Shown in pieces: positions 18,572 to 27,837 of a stretch of DNA of 64,000 bases. How positions within the stretch are numbered: position 1 is the stretch's first letter; each line of letters starts with the position of its first letter. The translations under genes and the position numbers were made by a program. This DNA is from Nioella sp. MMSF_3534 (lineage in GTDB: Bacteria; Pseudomonadota; Alphaproteobacteria; Rhodobacterales; Rhodobacteraceae): assembly GCF_030732985.1 (NCBI RefSeq), contig NZ_JASHJX010000008.1, forward strand, positions 1 to 64,000, given 5' to 3'. The notes below the pieces were generated by a model, which saw only the letters and a list, made by a program, of their open reading frames with translations, ran no database searches and was not told the DNA's origin.

Positions 18572-18913
18572 CTACATGTCCAGTCCCGGAATCTGGTGGA
18601 TCGGGTTGATGATGAATCTGTCCGGCTCTGAAGTCCTGAGGTTGCAGATGTATTCGTAGGGCGTGAGACTGTTGTGGGTCTTGAGCACACGGGCGAAGTT
18701 GTAGGCAGCGATGTAGCTCTCAAAATCAGGACGGAGCAGATCGGCATATTCTCGAATGTCTTCGGACCGCTCAGGCAGGAAGGGCCGTTCCGGCGCGGTA
18801 CATGCATTGGCGATTTGGCCAATCGACGCGAGTGGCACAAAAAGACCAAGCAAACCGTATCGAACTGCACAAAACATGCGCAGGGCAAAACTCCTTTGCC
18901 ACTTCAAATTCAT
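18572..18913 (-). pseudogene. Chimeric frame: small secreted protein fused to an IS481-type transposase tail
   Basis: 113 codons. The first 67 or so give a hydrophobic N-terminus (FCAVRYGLLGLFVPLASIG) and PERPFLPERSEDIREYADLL. From YNFARVLKTHNSLTPYEYIC to HQIPGLDM the frame matches the extreme C-terminus of IS481/IS3-type integrases. The original gene therefore seems to have lost its 3' end to an IS remnant that happens to continue the frame. Expression is doubtful. Confidence 0.5.
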
Positions 18914-19061
18914 GGTTTCGTGCGGTAGCTACCTATTGCAGCCAAAGACGGTTCGTCAACTCGAATAAATCGTCTTGCAGTCAATTATGTTGTATTGTAT
19001 CGCCCGTGTGGAAATGTCCCCGCGGGCCGATACTCATGATGAGGAGGGCCCAGGGGAGGTC

Positions 19062-19388
19062 ATGATAGAAGAAGCACCGAATGTGGTTACAGAAGACGGA
19101 CTGCGCGGCTTGCTCGCCGAGGGCTACCTCATTGAGGTGGTCTGCACGGAGAGAGCAGAGAAGCGCCATAACAGCTGGTACGGCTCGTGGGTCATCCGCG
19201 CCGTCGCCACTGATGGGCGTGACGATAAGATGCTCGTCACCAGCCGAAGCGTCCTCAAGCTCCGCGACTTCAAAACCATCGTTGGCCTTGTCAGTTTCCT
19301 GGCCGACATGGGCTGTACGACCGCTAGCATCCCACTTGAAGAAGGTGGCCGCGAACGCCACGCCGCGCCTCCGGTCAAAGGCAGCTGA
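19062..19388 (+). CDS. Conserved-looking small protein upstream of the virB operon
   Basis: 108 aa. The ATG follows GGGGAGGTC, a strong ribosome-binding site. Soluble, with no signal or membrane segment; contains NSWYGSWVIRAV and DMGCTTASIPLEEG. It overlaps the start of the transglycosylase gene, so it is probably the first gene of the transfer operon. I do not recognise the family; a regulatory or structural role would be a guess. Confidence 0.55.
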   Translation: MIEEAPNVVTEDGLRGLLAEGYLIEVVCTERAEKRHNSWYGSWVIRAVATDGRDDKMLVTSRSVLKLRDFKTIVGLVSFLADMGCTTASIPLEEGGRERHAAPPVKGS

Positions 19389-20028
19389 CCGCGCGACTGC
19401 GCTCGTCGTTGCTTTGGGTACAGGCGTTTGTTCCGCGCCCCCGGCCCTGGCCGACGGTTTCATCTTTTCGGTTGGCCCAGACGGCCAATTGATTTCCACT
19501 TCTCAAGAGGCAAACGGGCGCCTTTTTCTCTTCGCAGAACCTCGCGTTCCTGACGCAACGAGCGAGACAGCGATCCCGGCTCGATCCGCCGCCCGCGCCA
19601 CCCCAGAAATCCTCCATGCGATCGAGACCACGGCTCTGCGGTATGCCGGGCATGGTGCGCTGCGTCGCGCAGGGCTTTCAGTCACTGATTGGGCGCTCCT
19701 TTACCGGGCCAATATCGAAGTCGAGAGCGCATACAATCCCGGCGCCTTGAGCCCAGTCGGTGCCATCGGGCTTGGCCAGCTGATGCCCGACACTGCCCGC
19801 GATCTCGGCGTTGATCCCCATGACATCGCCCAGAATCTCGATGGCTCGGCGCGTTACCTGCTGATGATGCTTGAGCAGTTCGGCGATCCCGCGCTGGCAC
19901 TTGCAGCCTACAATGCCGGTCCCCATGCGGTTTCCCGCCATGGCGGCATTCCCCCTTTTCGCGAAACCCAAGGCCATGTGGCCCGTGTGACAGCCGTGTT
20001 CCAGCGGCTGAGAGGAGACCTTTCGTGA
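19345..20028 (+). CDS. virB1: VirB1-like lytic transglycosylase
   Basis: 227 aa from the GTG at 19345, preceded by GAAGAAG. The signal peptide ends ...CSAPPALA-DG. The SLT domain has the catalytic Glu in ANIEVESAYNPGALSPVGA (about E127), GLGQLMPDTARDLGV, and LALAAYNAGPHAVSRHGGIP. It opens peptidoglycan for the secretion channel. Its stop overlaps virB2. The start inside the upstream gene is an inference from the signal peptide. A second transglycosylase is encoded in the same operon at 23194. Confidence 0.85.
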   Translation: MAANATPRLRSKAADRATALVVALGTGVCSAPPALADGFIFSVGPDGQLISTSQEANGRLFLFAEPRVPDATSETAIPARSAARATPEILHAIETTALRYAGHGALRRAGLSVTDWALLYRANIEVESAYNPGALSPVGAIGLGQLMPDTARDLGVDPHDIAQNLDGSARYLLMMLEQFGDPALALAAYNAGPHAVSRHGGIPPFRETQGHVARVTAVFQRLRGDLS

Positions 20029-20315
20029 CGTCCAAACCTTCTATTGTTGCGCTCGGCGCGATGGCCCTCATCGTGCTGGCGGGCCCCGCGCTTGCCCAAA
20101 GCATCGACCTCTCGCCCGTGCAGACACTGCTGCAGGGCATCGTGGATGCGATCACTGGCCCCTTGGGCATCGTGATCGGCACGCTCGCACTGATCGGGGT
20201 CTTCCTCTCCTGGCTCTTCGGCATCCTCGATTTCCGCCAGGCGCTTTGGGTCGTGGTCGCAATCGCGGGCATCGCCGCGGCGCCCACCATCGTCGCCGCC
20301 ATCTGGACGACCTGA
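20025..20315 (+). CDS. virB2: VirB2/TrbC-like pilin
   Basis: 96 aa with a signal peptide ending GPALA-QS and two long hydrophobic helices (GPLGIVIGTLALIGVFLSWL; ALWVVVAIAGIAAAPTIVAA), the standard T4SS major pilin layout. It overlaps virB1 by 4 bp and sits just before virB3. Confidence 0.9.
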   Translation: MTSKPSIVALGAMALIVLAGPALAQSIDLSPVQTLLQGIVDAITGPLGIVIGTLALIGVFLSWLFGILDFRQALWVVVAIAGIAAAPTIVAAIWTT

Positions 20316-20324
20316 GCAAGACCC

Positions 20325-20603
20325 ATGTCCGACCAGTCCCGCGTGTTCATCGGCCTTCTGAGGCCACCCAAGCTGATGGGCTTGCCGATCATGTACGCCA
20401 TGGTCTGGCTCTTCGGCTCGACGCTTCTGTTCCTCTGGGTGCAGAGCTGGGTGGTGGCTGTGTTCGCGGGGCTGGCCTGGCCGGCGCTCTGGAAGGCCGC
20501 AGACTGGGATCCGAACTTCCTCGATGTCCTGGTGATCACCCTGCAGGAAACCCCACCCACGGCGAACCGCAAGCTCCACGGGGGCGACAGCTATGCCCCG
20601 TGA
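20325..20603 (+). CDS. virB3: VirB3-like inner-membrane protein
   Basis: 92 aa. VirB3 features: FIGLLRPPKLMGLPIMYAM near the start, two hydrophobic segments, and a C-terminal DPNFLDVLVITLQETPPT. It overlaps virB4 by 11 bp, consistent with translational coupling; VirB3 works with VirB4 at the inner membrane. Confidence 0.9.
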   Translation: MSDQSRVFIGLLRPPKLMGLPIMYAMVWLFGSTLLFLWVQSWVVAVFAGLAWPALWKAADWDPNFLDVLVITLQETPPTANRKLHGGDSYAP

Positions 20604-22977
20604 TGGAGTAGCCGATAACGTGGAAGGCGCCCTCGACCCGCTGACCGCGCTGCCTGCATGGGTCAAGGGCGAGAAGCGGCTCTCGTCCATGCTGCCTTAC
20701 GTCAGCCTCGCGACCGACCGGACGATCCGGACACGCGGCAACGAGCTGATGCAGTGCATCCGGCTCGAGGGGGTGAACAGCACCACGAGCGAGGACGGGC
20801 ATCTCGACCGGATCGGAGGGTTGCTGGCTGGCATCGTGGCACAGATCGGGACGGAGTTCTCTTTCTACCTGCACAAGGTCTCGAAAGCGGTCGACGTGAC
20901 CCTGCCGCCCATTCCGGGCGAGGGGTTTGCGGCTGCCGTCGACAAACGATGGCACGCGCATCTCGGCCGCGCGGGTTTGCGCGACAAGACGCTGACCCTG
21001 ACAGTGCTGAAGCGACCTGAGACCGGCAGCCGCTTGCCGTTCGGACTTGGGGCGTCTCGCTCGCGACATGCGGCCGACACCACCCGCCGCTTGCGCAAGC
21101 TCGACGAGGTTGTGGGGTTTCTGCTGTCCTCCTTCGATGAGCTGAAGCCCCGCCTGCTGGCCGCAGGCACCGGCGAGCTTCTGGGCTTCCTCGGTTCACT
21201 CAACACAGGCGAGGAGCACCCGCTCTTCCCCCGGTCGCGCCTCGGTGTGATCGCCGAGGACGTAGCCAATACGCGCGTCACCTTCCGCGGCACGACCATC
21301 GCACTCTCGGACGGTGCCGTCAGCGACAAGCTCGGGGCGATCTTTGCGGTGAAGAACTACCCGGCCAAGACCGATAGCCTGATGCTCGACGAGTTGAATC
21401 TGCCCGTAGACATGGTGGTCACACACTCTTTTGTGCCGATCAACGCCAACATCATGGCGGGCCGGATCAAGCGGCAGCTGCGGCTAATGCAGGCCGCCAA
21501 TGACGGAGCCGTCAGTCTCGCCCAGGAACTGGAACTCGCGCAGGACGATCTGGAATCCAAACGCCTGATCTTCGGCGAGCACCACATGACCGTGGCGGTC
21601 TATGCGCGCACCCAGCCAGCGCTTGACGACATCGCAGCCGAAATCCGCAACATCTCCGCCACTTCCGGGATCAACCTGATCTCGGAAGCCTTCGGGGCGC
21701 GGGCGCATTTCATGGCGCAGCATCCCGGGAACACAGGCGCACGCAGCCGCAAGGCCGCAATCACGAACCACAACTTCGCCGATCTCGCTACCTTCCACCG
21801 CACCCCGCTCGGAAAGACAGGGCGGGAAGTCCCCTGGGGCGTGCCGATCACGCTCTTTCCGACACCCGAGCGCAGTGGTTTTCGCTTCAACTTCCACGAA
21901 CAGGGCGCGCCGGATCGCGAGCCCACGGGAGGCCACACGCTGATCCTCGGCCGTCCCGGCTCCGGCAAATCCGTCCTGGCGGCTTTCCTGATGACCATGG
22001 CACGGCGGGCAGGTGCGCGGGTCTTCGTATTCGACTATCGCGCGGGCATGGAGATGGCCGTCCGCGCGCTCGGCGGCAGCTATTCGACCGTGCGGGCGGG
22101 GCGCCCCACGGGCCTCAATCCGCTCCAGACCGAGATCGACGTGCGGGGCCAGGCATGGCTTGCTGATTGGCTCGCGAGCCTCTTGGAGCGGCGCGATCGA
22201 CCGCTAACCCCGGTTCAAACCAACCGATTGCAGGAAGTCGTGCGCCAGAACGCGAGCGCAGGACATGCTACCTTGCGAAACTGGTCGGATTTCGCCTCGC
22301 TGCTGGTCTCGACCGATGACGAGGGCGATCTCTTCGAGCGTATGCAGGAATGGACGGCCGAGGGTCGCTACGGCTGGATCTTCGGGGCCAATGCCGAGGA
22401 CAGTTTCAGCATCGATGGAGACGTCGCGGGCTTTGACCTCACCGGCATCCTCGATTCCGAGAGCGAGCGGGAACGCATGGCGGTCCTGTCCTACCTCTTC
22501 CGCCGGGTCGAGCGGGTGATCGAGGACCGCAAGCCCACCATCATCGTCATCGACGAGGCATGGAAAGCCCTCGACAACGCATACTTCGCAGAGCGGCTCT
22601 CGAACTGGCTTGTGACCGCCCGCAAACAGAACGCCGTCGTCGTGATGATGACCCAGTATGCCAGCCAGCTCGAGCGCACGCGGACCGGCAAGACCATCGT
22701 GGAAGCTGTGCCAACCCAGGTGCTCCTGCCCAACATCCGGGCTTCGGCTGCGGATTACGCCATGCTTGGCCTCAGCGAGAAAGAACTCGACGTGCTTCTG
22801 GGCGTCGGCTCGGCCTCGCGGCTCGCGCTTGTACGCGACGACCGTGGTTCCGTCTTGATCGATGCCGATCTCAGCGCGCTCGGCCCGCTCGTGACCATCC
22901 TTGGCGGAATGGAGAAGGGCGAAGCGCTTGTCGGCGCCGATTATCGCGAACGTCCTGATTTCTGGAGAGTGACATGA
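20593..22977 (+). CDS. virB4: VirB4 ATPase of the type IV secretion system
   Basis: 794 aa, the usual VirB4/CagE length. The N-terminal CagE/TrbE/VirB domain contains SFVPINANIMAGRIKRQLRL and TSGINLISEAFGARAHFMAQ. The ATPase half has Walker A LILGRPGSGKSVLAAF (about residue 451) and Walker B TIIVIDEAWKAL (about 649), followed by VVVMMTQYASQL. It powers pilus assembly and substrate transfer. The stop overlaps the next lipoprotein gene by 4 bp. Confidence 0.95.
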   Translation: MPRDGVADNVEGALDPLTALPAWVKGEKRLSSMLPYVSLATDRTIRTRGNELMQCIRLEGVNSTTSEDGHLDRIGGLLAGIVAQIGTEFSFYLHKVSKAVDVTLPPIPGEGFAAAVDKRWHAHLGRAGLRDKTLTLTVLKRPETGSRLPFGLGASRSRHAADTTRRLRKLDEVVGFLLSSFDELKPRLLAAGTGELLGFLGSLNTGEEHPLFPRSRLGVIAEDVANTRVTFRGTTIALSDGAVSDKLGAIFAVKNYPAKTDSLMLDELNLPVDMVVTHSFVPINANIMAGRIKRQLRLMQAANDGAVSLAQELELAQDDLESKRLIFGEHHMTVAVYARTQPALDDIAAEIRNISATSGINLISEAFGARAHFMAQHPGNTGARSRKAAITNHNFADLATFHRTPLGKTGREVPWGVPITLFPTPERSGFRFNFHEQGAPDREPTGGHTLILGRPGSGKSVLAAFLMTMARRAGARVFVFDYRAGMEMAVRALGGSYSTVRAGRPTGLNPLQTEIDVRGQAWLADWLASLLERRDRPLTPVQTNRLQEVVRQNASAGHATLRNWSDFASLLVSTDDEGDLFERMQEWTAEGRYGWIFGANAEDSFSIDGDVAGFDLTGILDSESERERMAVLSYLFRRVERVIEDRKPTIIVIDEAWKALDNAYFAERLSNWLVTARKQNAVVVMMTQYASQLERTRTGKTIVEAVPTQVLLPNIRASAADYAMLGLSEKELDVLLGVGSASRLALVRDDRGSVLIDADLSALGPLVTILGGMEKGEALVGADYRERPDFWRVT

Positions 22978-23189
22978 CCCGTACCATCATTCGCAGCGTC
23001 GTGCTGCTCGGGCTCGGCCTGACCCTGACAGCCTGTGCGCAGCATAACCCCCCGCAAGCCAACTGCTTCAATTTTCGCGAGGCTCCAGCGCAGGCAGGAA
23101 CCGCCACTGCCACGATCTCGACCATGGGGGCGGAGGTCACGCGCCGCGACACAGCCTGCGATTTCGTGATGCTGGGGGCGGGCGGCTAA
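22974..23189 (+). CDS. Small lipoprotein in the VirB7 position
   Basis: 71 aa. The signal ends in lipobox LTAC, with the lipidated Cys at about residue 21, then a short Cys-containing tail. Small lipoproteins of this kind (VirB7 or TrbH-like) anchor the outer-membrane core of T4SSs. The assignment rests on size, lipobox and position between virB4 and the next genes, not on sequence similarity. Confidence 0.7.
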   Translation: MTRTIIRSVVLLGLGLTLTACAQHNPPQANCFNFREAPAQAGTATATISTMGAEVTRRDTACDFVMLGAGG

Positions 23190-23193
23190 TCGC

Positions 23194-24360
23194 ATGTGGA
23201 CCTGGCTTCCCCTCTCGATGGTCAGTCTTGCACTGGCAGGCTCCGCGGCGGGGCCGGTCGTGGCCCAAGGCGTGCCGACCTTCGATCTGCGCCTCTTCGC
23301 AGAGCGGCAGGCCATCCTTGAGCAGACCGATCGGGACCTGGCACTGCAGCAGGACCGGCTAAGCCGCGAGGAGGAACTGGCCGAAATCGAGCGCCAGCAA
23401 CTCGCCTCCCTCGAAGGGCTGATGGATGCGATGTCCCTCGGCTCCGGCGATGTCGCAGGCACAGTGGCCGGACTCGAGGCGGGGCAGGGGGCGGTTGAGG
23501 ACGTCGAGAGGGCTGCAGCCAGCCTTTATGCGCCCGAAGACAACAACCCGGCCGCAGCCCGGATGTTCGGCGACGCCCGGGAAGGGATCGAGGAACTGAT
23601 CATCCGCGCCGCGCGCGACACGCACAGTCTGCCGGGCGTCAGCCGCGCGGGGCTGTCGCTTGTGCAGTGGCGCTGCCTGCTGCAGGCGCTGATCTGGCAG
23701 GAAAGCCGTTTCCAGATCGGGGCACGCTCCCCCGTTGGGGCTTTCGGGCTGACGCAGATCATGCCCGCTACCGCGAGCGATCTTGGCATCAACCCGGCCT
23801 ATTACGACGACCCGTACCTGCAGGTCACAGGCGGTGCGCGTTACCTCGCGATGATGCTGAACATGTTCGATGGCAACATCATCCATGCGCTTGCCGCTTA
23901 CAACGCAGGCCCAGGCAACGTGCAGGACTACGGCGGCGTCCCGCCCTTCGCGGAAACCCAGCATTACGTTGTGGTGATCCCACAGCAGTACAACAGCTAC
24001 CTCGCCGCCGTGGGCGGTATCGATGCGCTCGGCACCATCGACCCGGTCCTTCTGGCGAATGCGAGTTTCAGCCTCTCGGCCCATGGGGCGGGGGTCTATG
24101 GGGATTATTCGCTGGTCTCGGTCCGTGCGGCCGCTTTGCGCGTTCAGGACATCATTACCCGCATCGGCGAGACCGAGGACCTGCACGAGGCTATCGCGCT
24201 CAATACCTATGCGCGCGCCGAGCTTGCGCGACTGGTCGCGATCCGGACCCGGATCAAGGCCGCCCGAACCGAGCCACTCAGTGCCGAGCAGATCGCCTTG
24301 GCGGCGGCCCAGGCTGCCGAGCGGCAATACATGGATTTCAGTCAGGAGGATTTGCGTTGA
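23194..24360 (+). CDS. VirB5-like protein with an internal lytic transglycosylase domain
   Basis: 388 aa. After a signal peptide (VVA-QGVPTFD) comes a coiled-coil, Gln/Glu-rich segment (about 30-140), then a full SLT domain (about 150-275). That domain has the catalytic Glu in ALIWQESRFQIGARSPVGA (about E170), GLTQIMPATASDLGI and HALAAYNAGPGNVQDYGGVP. A helical C-region ends YMDFSQEDLR. Both ends match the next gene, virB5, which starts QGVPTVD after its signal and ends YMDFTLPELRP. It thus looks like a VirB5 paralogue with a transglycosylase inserted. It probably remodels peptidoglycan at the pilus base. The downstream start overlaps its stop. Confidence 0.85.
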   Translation: MWTWLPLSMVSLALAGSAAGPVVAQGVPTFDLRLFAERQAILEQTDRDLALQQDRLSREEELAEIERQQLASLEGLMDAMSLGSGDVAGTVAGLEAGQGAVEDVERAAASLYAPEDNNPAAARMFGDAREGIEELIIRAARDTHSLPGVSRAGLSLVQWRCLLQALIWQESRFQIGARSPVGAFGLTQIMPATASDLGINPAYYDDPYLQVTGGARYLAMMLNMFDGNIIHALAAYNAGPGNVQDYGGVPPFAETQHYVVVIPQQYNSYLAAVGGIDALGTIDPVLLANASFSLSAHGAGVYGDYSLVSVRAAALRVQDIITRIGETEDLHEAIALNTYARAELARLVAIRTRIKAARTEPLSAEQIALAAAQAAERQYMDFSQEDLR

Positions 24361-25154
24361 ACCTGCGCCTGCCCCGTTCCCTTTTCGCCCGTAGCATCGC
24401 TTTGGCGTTTGCCCTCGATGTCGCCGGACCTGCCGCGGCACAGGGTGTGCCCACGGTGGACACCCAGAATATTGCCCAGGAAATCCGCCAGCTTCAGCAG
24501 ATGCTGCAGGATTTCGGGATCCAGACCGATCTTCTGGATAATGCGCTGGCACAGCTCGAAGTCTTGCAGAACCAGCTCAACCAGCTCAACCAGATGTATA
24601 CGTCGCTGACAGGGCCGCGTAACATCCTCGGTCTTGCAATGGGCGAGGATCTGGACGCGCTCCTTGACGCCGATTTTGAGAATATCTCAAGTCTCATCCG
24701 GGGCATCCAGACGGGCGACTGGTCGAACCTCATCGGTCTCAATGCCGGACCGATGCGCACCCAGATGGAGACAGCGCTAGCCAGTGCCGGGTTCGACGAG
24801 AACACCCTGAACGAAATCGCCACCAGTGGAACTCCCGGTGCGGAGGGCATCGCGACCCGGGCAACCACCGGGGCGGTCCTGTACGCCGCGGCCCAGAACA
24901 GCCATGCCGAAGCGGCGCAATCTCTTGAGAGGGTAGAGCGCCTCGTCGAGATGATCCCGGACATGGAAGATCTCAAGGCCTCGATGGACCATAACACCCG
25001 CGTCACGGCGGAACTTGCCATCGCCCTCACACGCATGTGGGAGCTCGAAGCCATCCAGACCCTTGGCGCCGGCAACGCCGGTCTCGTCGACGCGGCAACG
25101 ATCGCCGAGGAACAGCGCTACATGGATTTCACGCTACCGGAGCTGCGGCCATGA
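24357..25154 (+). CDS. virB5: VirB5/TrbJ-like minor pilus protein
   Basis: 265 aa from a TTG start that overlaps the previous TGA; AGGAGG lies 5-6 bases upstream. The signal peptide ends GPAAA-QG. The mature protein is almost all helix with coiled-coil heptads (IAQEIRQLQQMLQDF, LAQLEVLQNQLNQLNQ), a middle region with SLIRGIQTGDWSNLIG, and an end of EEQRYMDFTLPELRP. It should sit at the pilus tip or in the periplasm. Its stop overlaps virB8 as ATGA. Confidence 0.85.
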   Translation: MNLRLPRSLFARSIALAFALDVAGPAAAQGVPTVDTQNIAQEIRQLQQMLQDFGIQTDLLDNALAQLEVLQNQLNQLNQMYTSLTGPRNILGLAMGEDLDALLDADFENISSLIRGIQTGDWSNLIGLNAGPMRTQMETALASAGFDENTLNEIATSGTPGAEGIATRATTGAVLYAAAQNSHAEAAQSLERVERLVEMIPDMEDLKASMDHNTRVTAELAIALTRMWELEAIQTLGAGNAGLVDAATIAEEQRYMDFTLPELRP

Positions 25155-25816
25155 GCGGCCTCGCGGAAATGAGTGCGCGCGAGCTTGTCGAAGAGGAACT
25201 TGTCTACGGTGCCCTGCGCCGTGAACAGCTGTGGAGGGCGATCGGATTTGGCGGGGCAGGTTTCGGTATGATCGGATGCCTGGCAGCCGCCGCTGTCGCA
25301 CTGATGGTCGAGGCTGCGCCTCCCGTGGTTGTTCCTTACGATCCAGAAACCGGCATGGCGCTTCCGAACGCTGCGGTCGCCGCCGTGACGCTTGCCGAAC
25401 GGCCTGCTGTGATCGAGGCGCAAATCTATCGCTACATTCTCGATCGCGAGACTTACAACCAGCTCGACAACGATCTGCGTGTCCGCCGGGTGCTGTCACA
25501 GTCCACCGGGACGGCCGAGGCCAGCATGCGCGCGATTTGGACCTCAGGGCAGGAGAGCTATCCGCCAACGCGATACGGGGGCGCGGCCGAGATGGCCGTC
25601 GAGATCGCCTCGATCACTCTCATTGGCGAGAATCGCGCTCAGGTGCGTCTCAGAAAGCGTCTGACCAGCCCGCAAGGGGTGCAGGACGGATCCTTCACCG
25701 TGACATTGATGTTTGAGTTTCAGCCGGAACGGAGCCGCTCCCTCGACGATGTCTGGCAAAACCCCTTCGGCTTCATCGTCACCCAATATGCCATCCGATC
25801 GGACCGTTCAGAATGA
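25151..25816 (+). CDS. virB8: VirB8-like inner-membrane assembly protein
   Basis: 221 aa from the ATG overlapping the virB5 stop. A short cytosolic segment, one membrane helix (GMIGCLAAAAVALMV), then a periplasmic NTF2-like domain with VEAQIYRYILDRETYN-type helices, QVRLRKRLTSPQG, and NPFGFIVTQYAI near the end, all typical of VirB8. It nucleates the T4SS complex. Stop overlaps virB9 by 4 bp. Confidence 0.92.
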   Translation: MSGLAEMSARELVEEELVYGALRREQLWRAIGFGGAGFGMIGCLAAAAVALMVEAAPPVVVPYDPETGMALPNAAVAAVTLAERPAVIEAQIYRYILDRETYNQLDNDLRVRRVLSQSTGTAEASMRAIWTSGQESYPPTRYGGAAEMAVEIASITLIGENRAQVRLRKRLTSPQGVQDGSFTVTLMFEFQPERSRSLDDVWQNPFGFIVTQYAIRSDRSE

Positions 25817-26514
25817 CCCGCTTTCCCGTTTCCGCCCTGCTCCTTGCCGGCGTCTTGACCTTCCCATCCGGAGCAGCATTCGCCGAAGCAACCCCGCGTC
25901 CCGGGTCTCACGACACCCGTGTCCGCATGGCGACCTGGCAACCGGGACAGGTCTACCGGCTGGTCACCAGTCTGACGCGGGTGACCACGGTCGAGTTCGG
26001 TGAGGGTGAAACCATCCGCTCGATCATCGCCGGCGATACGGTCGGGTTTCAATTCGACGGTGTCCCGGGTGGCCGTGCCTTCGCCATCAAGCCGACAGCA
26101 TCTGGCGTCGCCACCAACATCACCGTCTACACCAACCGCCGCTCCTACTACTTCCATGTCGTCGAAGCCCGAGAGACGCCGCATTATGTCGTGCAGTTCC
26201 GCTATCCTGAAAACCGCGTGCAACCCACCAGGGCGGTTGCGGCCGATGCGCCGAATGCGAACTATGCGGTCAGCGCCCGAGAAGAGTTCACGCCGACGGC
26301 CATCTGGGATGATGGTACCTTCACGTATTTCCGGTTCGCACGGAATGCGCCGGTGCCCGCCATCTTCCGATATTCGAACGGCAGGGAACGCGCGGTGAAC
26401 AGCCAAGCCTTGAGTGACGGCGTCATCCGCGTGTCTGGCGTCAACCGACAATGGGTCCTTCGCCTTGGCGAAGAGGTGGTTTGCGTCCAGGACGCAGGAC
26501 AGGCCACATCATGA
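25813..26514 (+). CDS. virB9: VirB9-like outer-membrane core protein
   Basis: 233 aa with a signal peptide ending GAAFA-EA. VirB9 signatures: YRLVTSLTRVTTVEFGEGET, NITVYTNRRSYYFHVVE, and the C-terminal FTPTAIWDDGTFTYFRF with NRQWVLRLGEEVVCV. It forms the outer-membrane ring with VirB10 and the VirB7-type lipoprotein. Overlaps virB10 by 4 bp. Confidence 0.94.
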   Translation: MTRFPVSALLLAGVLTFPSGAAFAEATPRPGSHDTRVRMATWQPGQVYRLVTSLTRVTTVEFGEGETIRSIIAGDTVGFQFDGVPGGRAFAIKPTASGVATNITVYTNRRSYYFHVVEARETPHYVVQFRYPENRVQPTRAVAADAPNANYAVSAREEFTPTAIWDDGTFTYFRFARNAPVPAIFRYSNGRERAVNSQALSDGVIRVSGVNRQWVLRLGEEVVCVQDAGQATS

Positions 26515-27836
26515 CCGAAGGTACAGAAGACCTCGCCGCGCGCCTCGCGGCTCTCGAAGGTTCGACAGGCAAAGCGAAGGCAAGCAAGCGGCCTGCGCCG
26601 CTTGCCGCGATCCTTGGGGTCGTCGGCATCGCGGCAACAGGCGGTCTGGCATGGGCTGCCCTGCAGCCGTCAGCAGAAGCACCAATGGCGACAGCCGCGC
26701 CGGAGGAGTTCCAGAGCAGCGGCCCCGGATTCGGAGATCTGGCGCCGATTTCTGCCCCGCAGCCCAGCCAAGCCCCGCCTGCGGACACAGGTCCGAGCGA
26801 GTCGGAACTCGCGCTGATGGAAAGTCTTGCGACATTGAGAGCGGAACTCGAGGACCTGCGCGCAAGACCGGCCGAGGCCGCGGATAGCGGGGCGGAGCAG
26901 GCGATTGCGGACCTGACGGCGCAAATTGCCACCTTACAGGAAGCATCCGCCGAGGCTCAGCGTGCCCTCGAGCGGCAGCTGACCGAGCGGGACCGCGAAT
27001 TGGATCAGCTCCGCATGGACTTGGAACTTGCACAACTTGCGCCACCAGAGCCGACCTCATTGGGACCAAGTGAAGAAGAATTGCGGCTGGCCGAACTCGA
27101 AAGGCGTCGCGCAGCCGAAGCCGAGGCCCGCGCAGAGCGTATCGCGTCTCCTATGATCGCCTTCTCCGGGATCGGCGCGGGTGCGGATAGGGAGAATACG
27201 CTGGAAGCCGCACGTCTGAATGCAGATCAAGCCTTTGTTCGTTCGGGCGCACAACCTGCACAGGTGACACGTGCCGAAGTGATCGCGAACCCATCGAACA
27301 CGGTTGTTCAGGGCACTATGATTCAGGCTGTGACAGAGACGGCCCTCGACAGCACACTGCCCGGCGCGATCCGCGCCATCGTCTCGGAAGACGTCCACTC
27401 TTTCGATGGAACGCGTATCCTGATCCCGCGCGGCGCGCGGCTGATCGGGCGCTACCGCTCCGATGTCGCACTCGCCCAATCGCGCGTCATGGTGGCATGG
27501 GACCGGATCATCTTGCCCGATAATCAGACCGTGCAGATCAGCGCCTTCGGTGGAGACGAACTCGGCCGTACTGGCACCACCGGGTTTGTCGACACCCGTT
27601 TCGCGCAACGCTTCGGCTCCGCCGCGCTGATCTCCTTGATCGGCGCCCTGCCTGCGGCTGCAGCGGGTCAAATCGACAGCGAGGCGGCGGCCGATGTTGC
27701 GAGTGATGTCGGCACCGACCTGCGCGATAGCACGCAAAGCGTTATGCAAGACTATCTAACGATGCGGCCTGTGATCCATGTCGATCAGGGGACACGGATC
27801 ACGGTCATGGTCGATCGCGACCTCGAGATCTTCTGA
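26511..27836 (+). CDS. virB10: VirB10-like channel-spanning protein
   Basis: 441 aa. One N-terminal membrane helix (LAAILGVVGIAATGGLAWAA) is followed by a Pro/Ser/Glu-rich linker and a long coiled coil (about 105-215). The TrbI-type C-terminal domain has GTMIQAVTETALDSTLPGAI, LIPRGARLIGRYRSD, VAWDRIILPDNQTV and IHVDQGTRITVMVDRDL. The antenna region around SLIGALPAAAAGQ crosses the outer membrane. It links the ATPases to the outer ring. Confidence 0.94.
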   Translation: MTEGTEDLAARLAALEGSTGKAKASKRPAPLAAILGVVGIAATGGLAWAALQPSAEAPMATAAPEEFQSSGPGFGDLAPISAPQPSQAPPADTGPSESELALMESLATLRAELEDLRARPAEAADSGAEQAIADLTAQIATLQEASAEAQRALERQLTERDRELDQLRMDLELAQLAPPEPTSLGPSEEELRLAELERRRAAEAEARAERIASPMIAFSGIGAGADRENTLEAARLNADQAFVRSGAQPAQVTRAEVIANPSNTVVQGTMIQAVTETALDSTLPGAIRAIVSEDVHSFDGTRILIPRGARLIGRYRSDVALAQSRVMVAWDRIILPDNQTVQISAFGGDELGRTGTTGFVDTRFAQRFGSAALISLIGALPAAAAGQIDSEAAADVASDVGTDLRDSTQSVMQDYLTMRPVIHVDQGTRITVMVDRDLEIF

Positions 27837-27837
27837 C

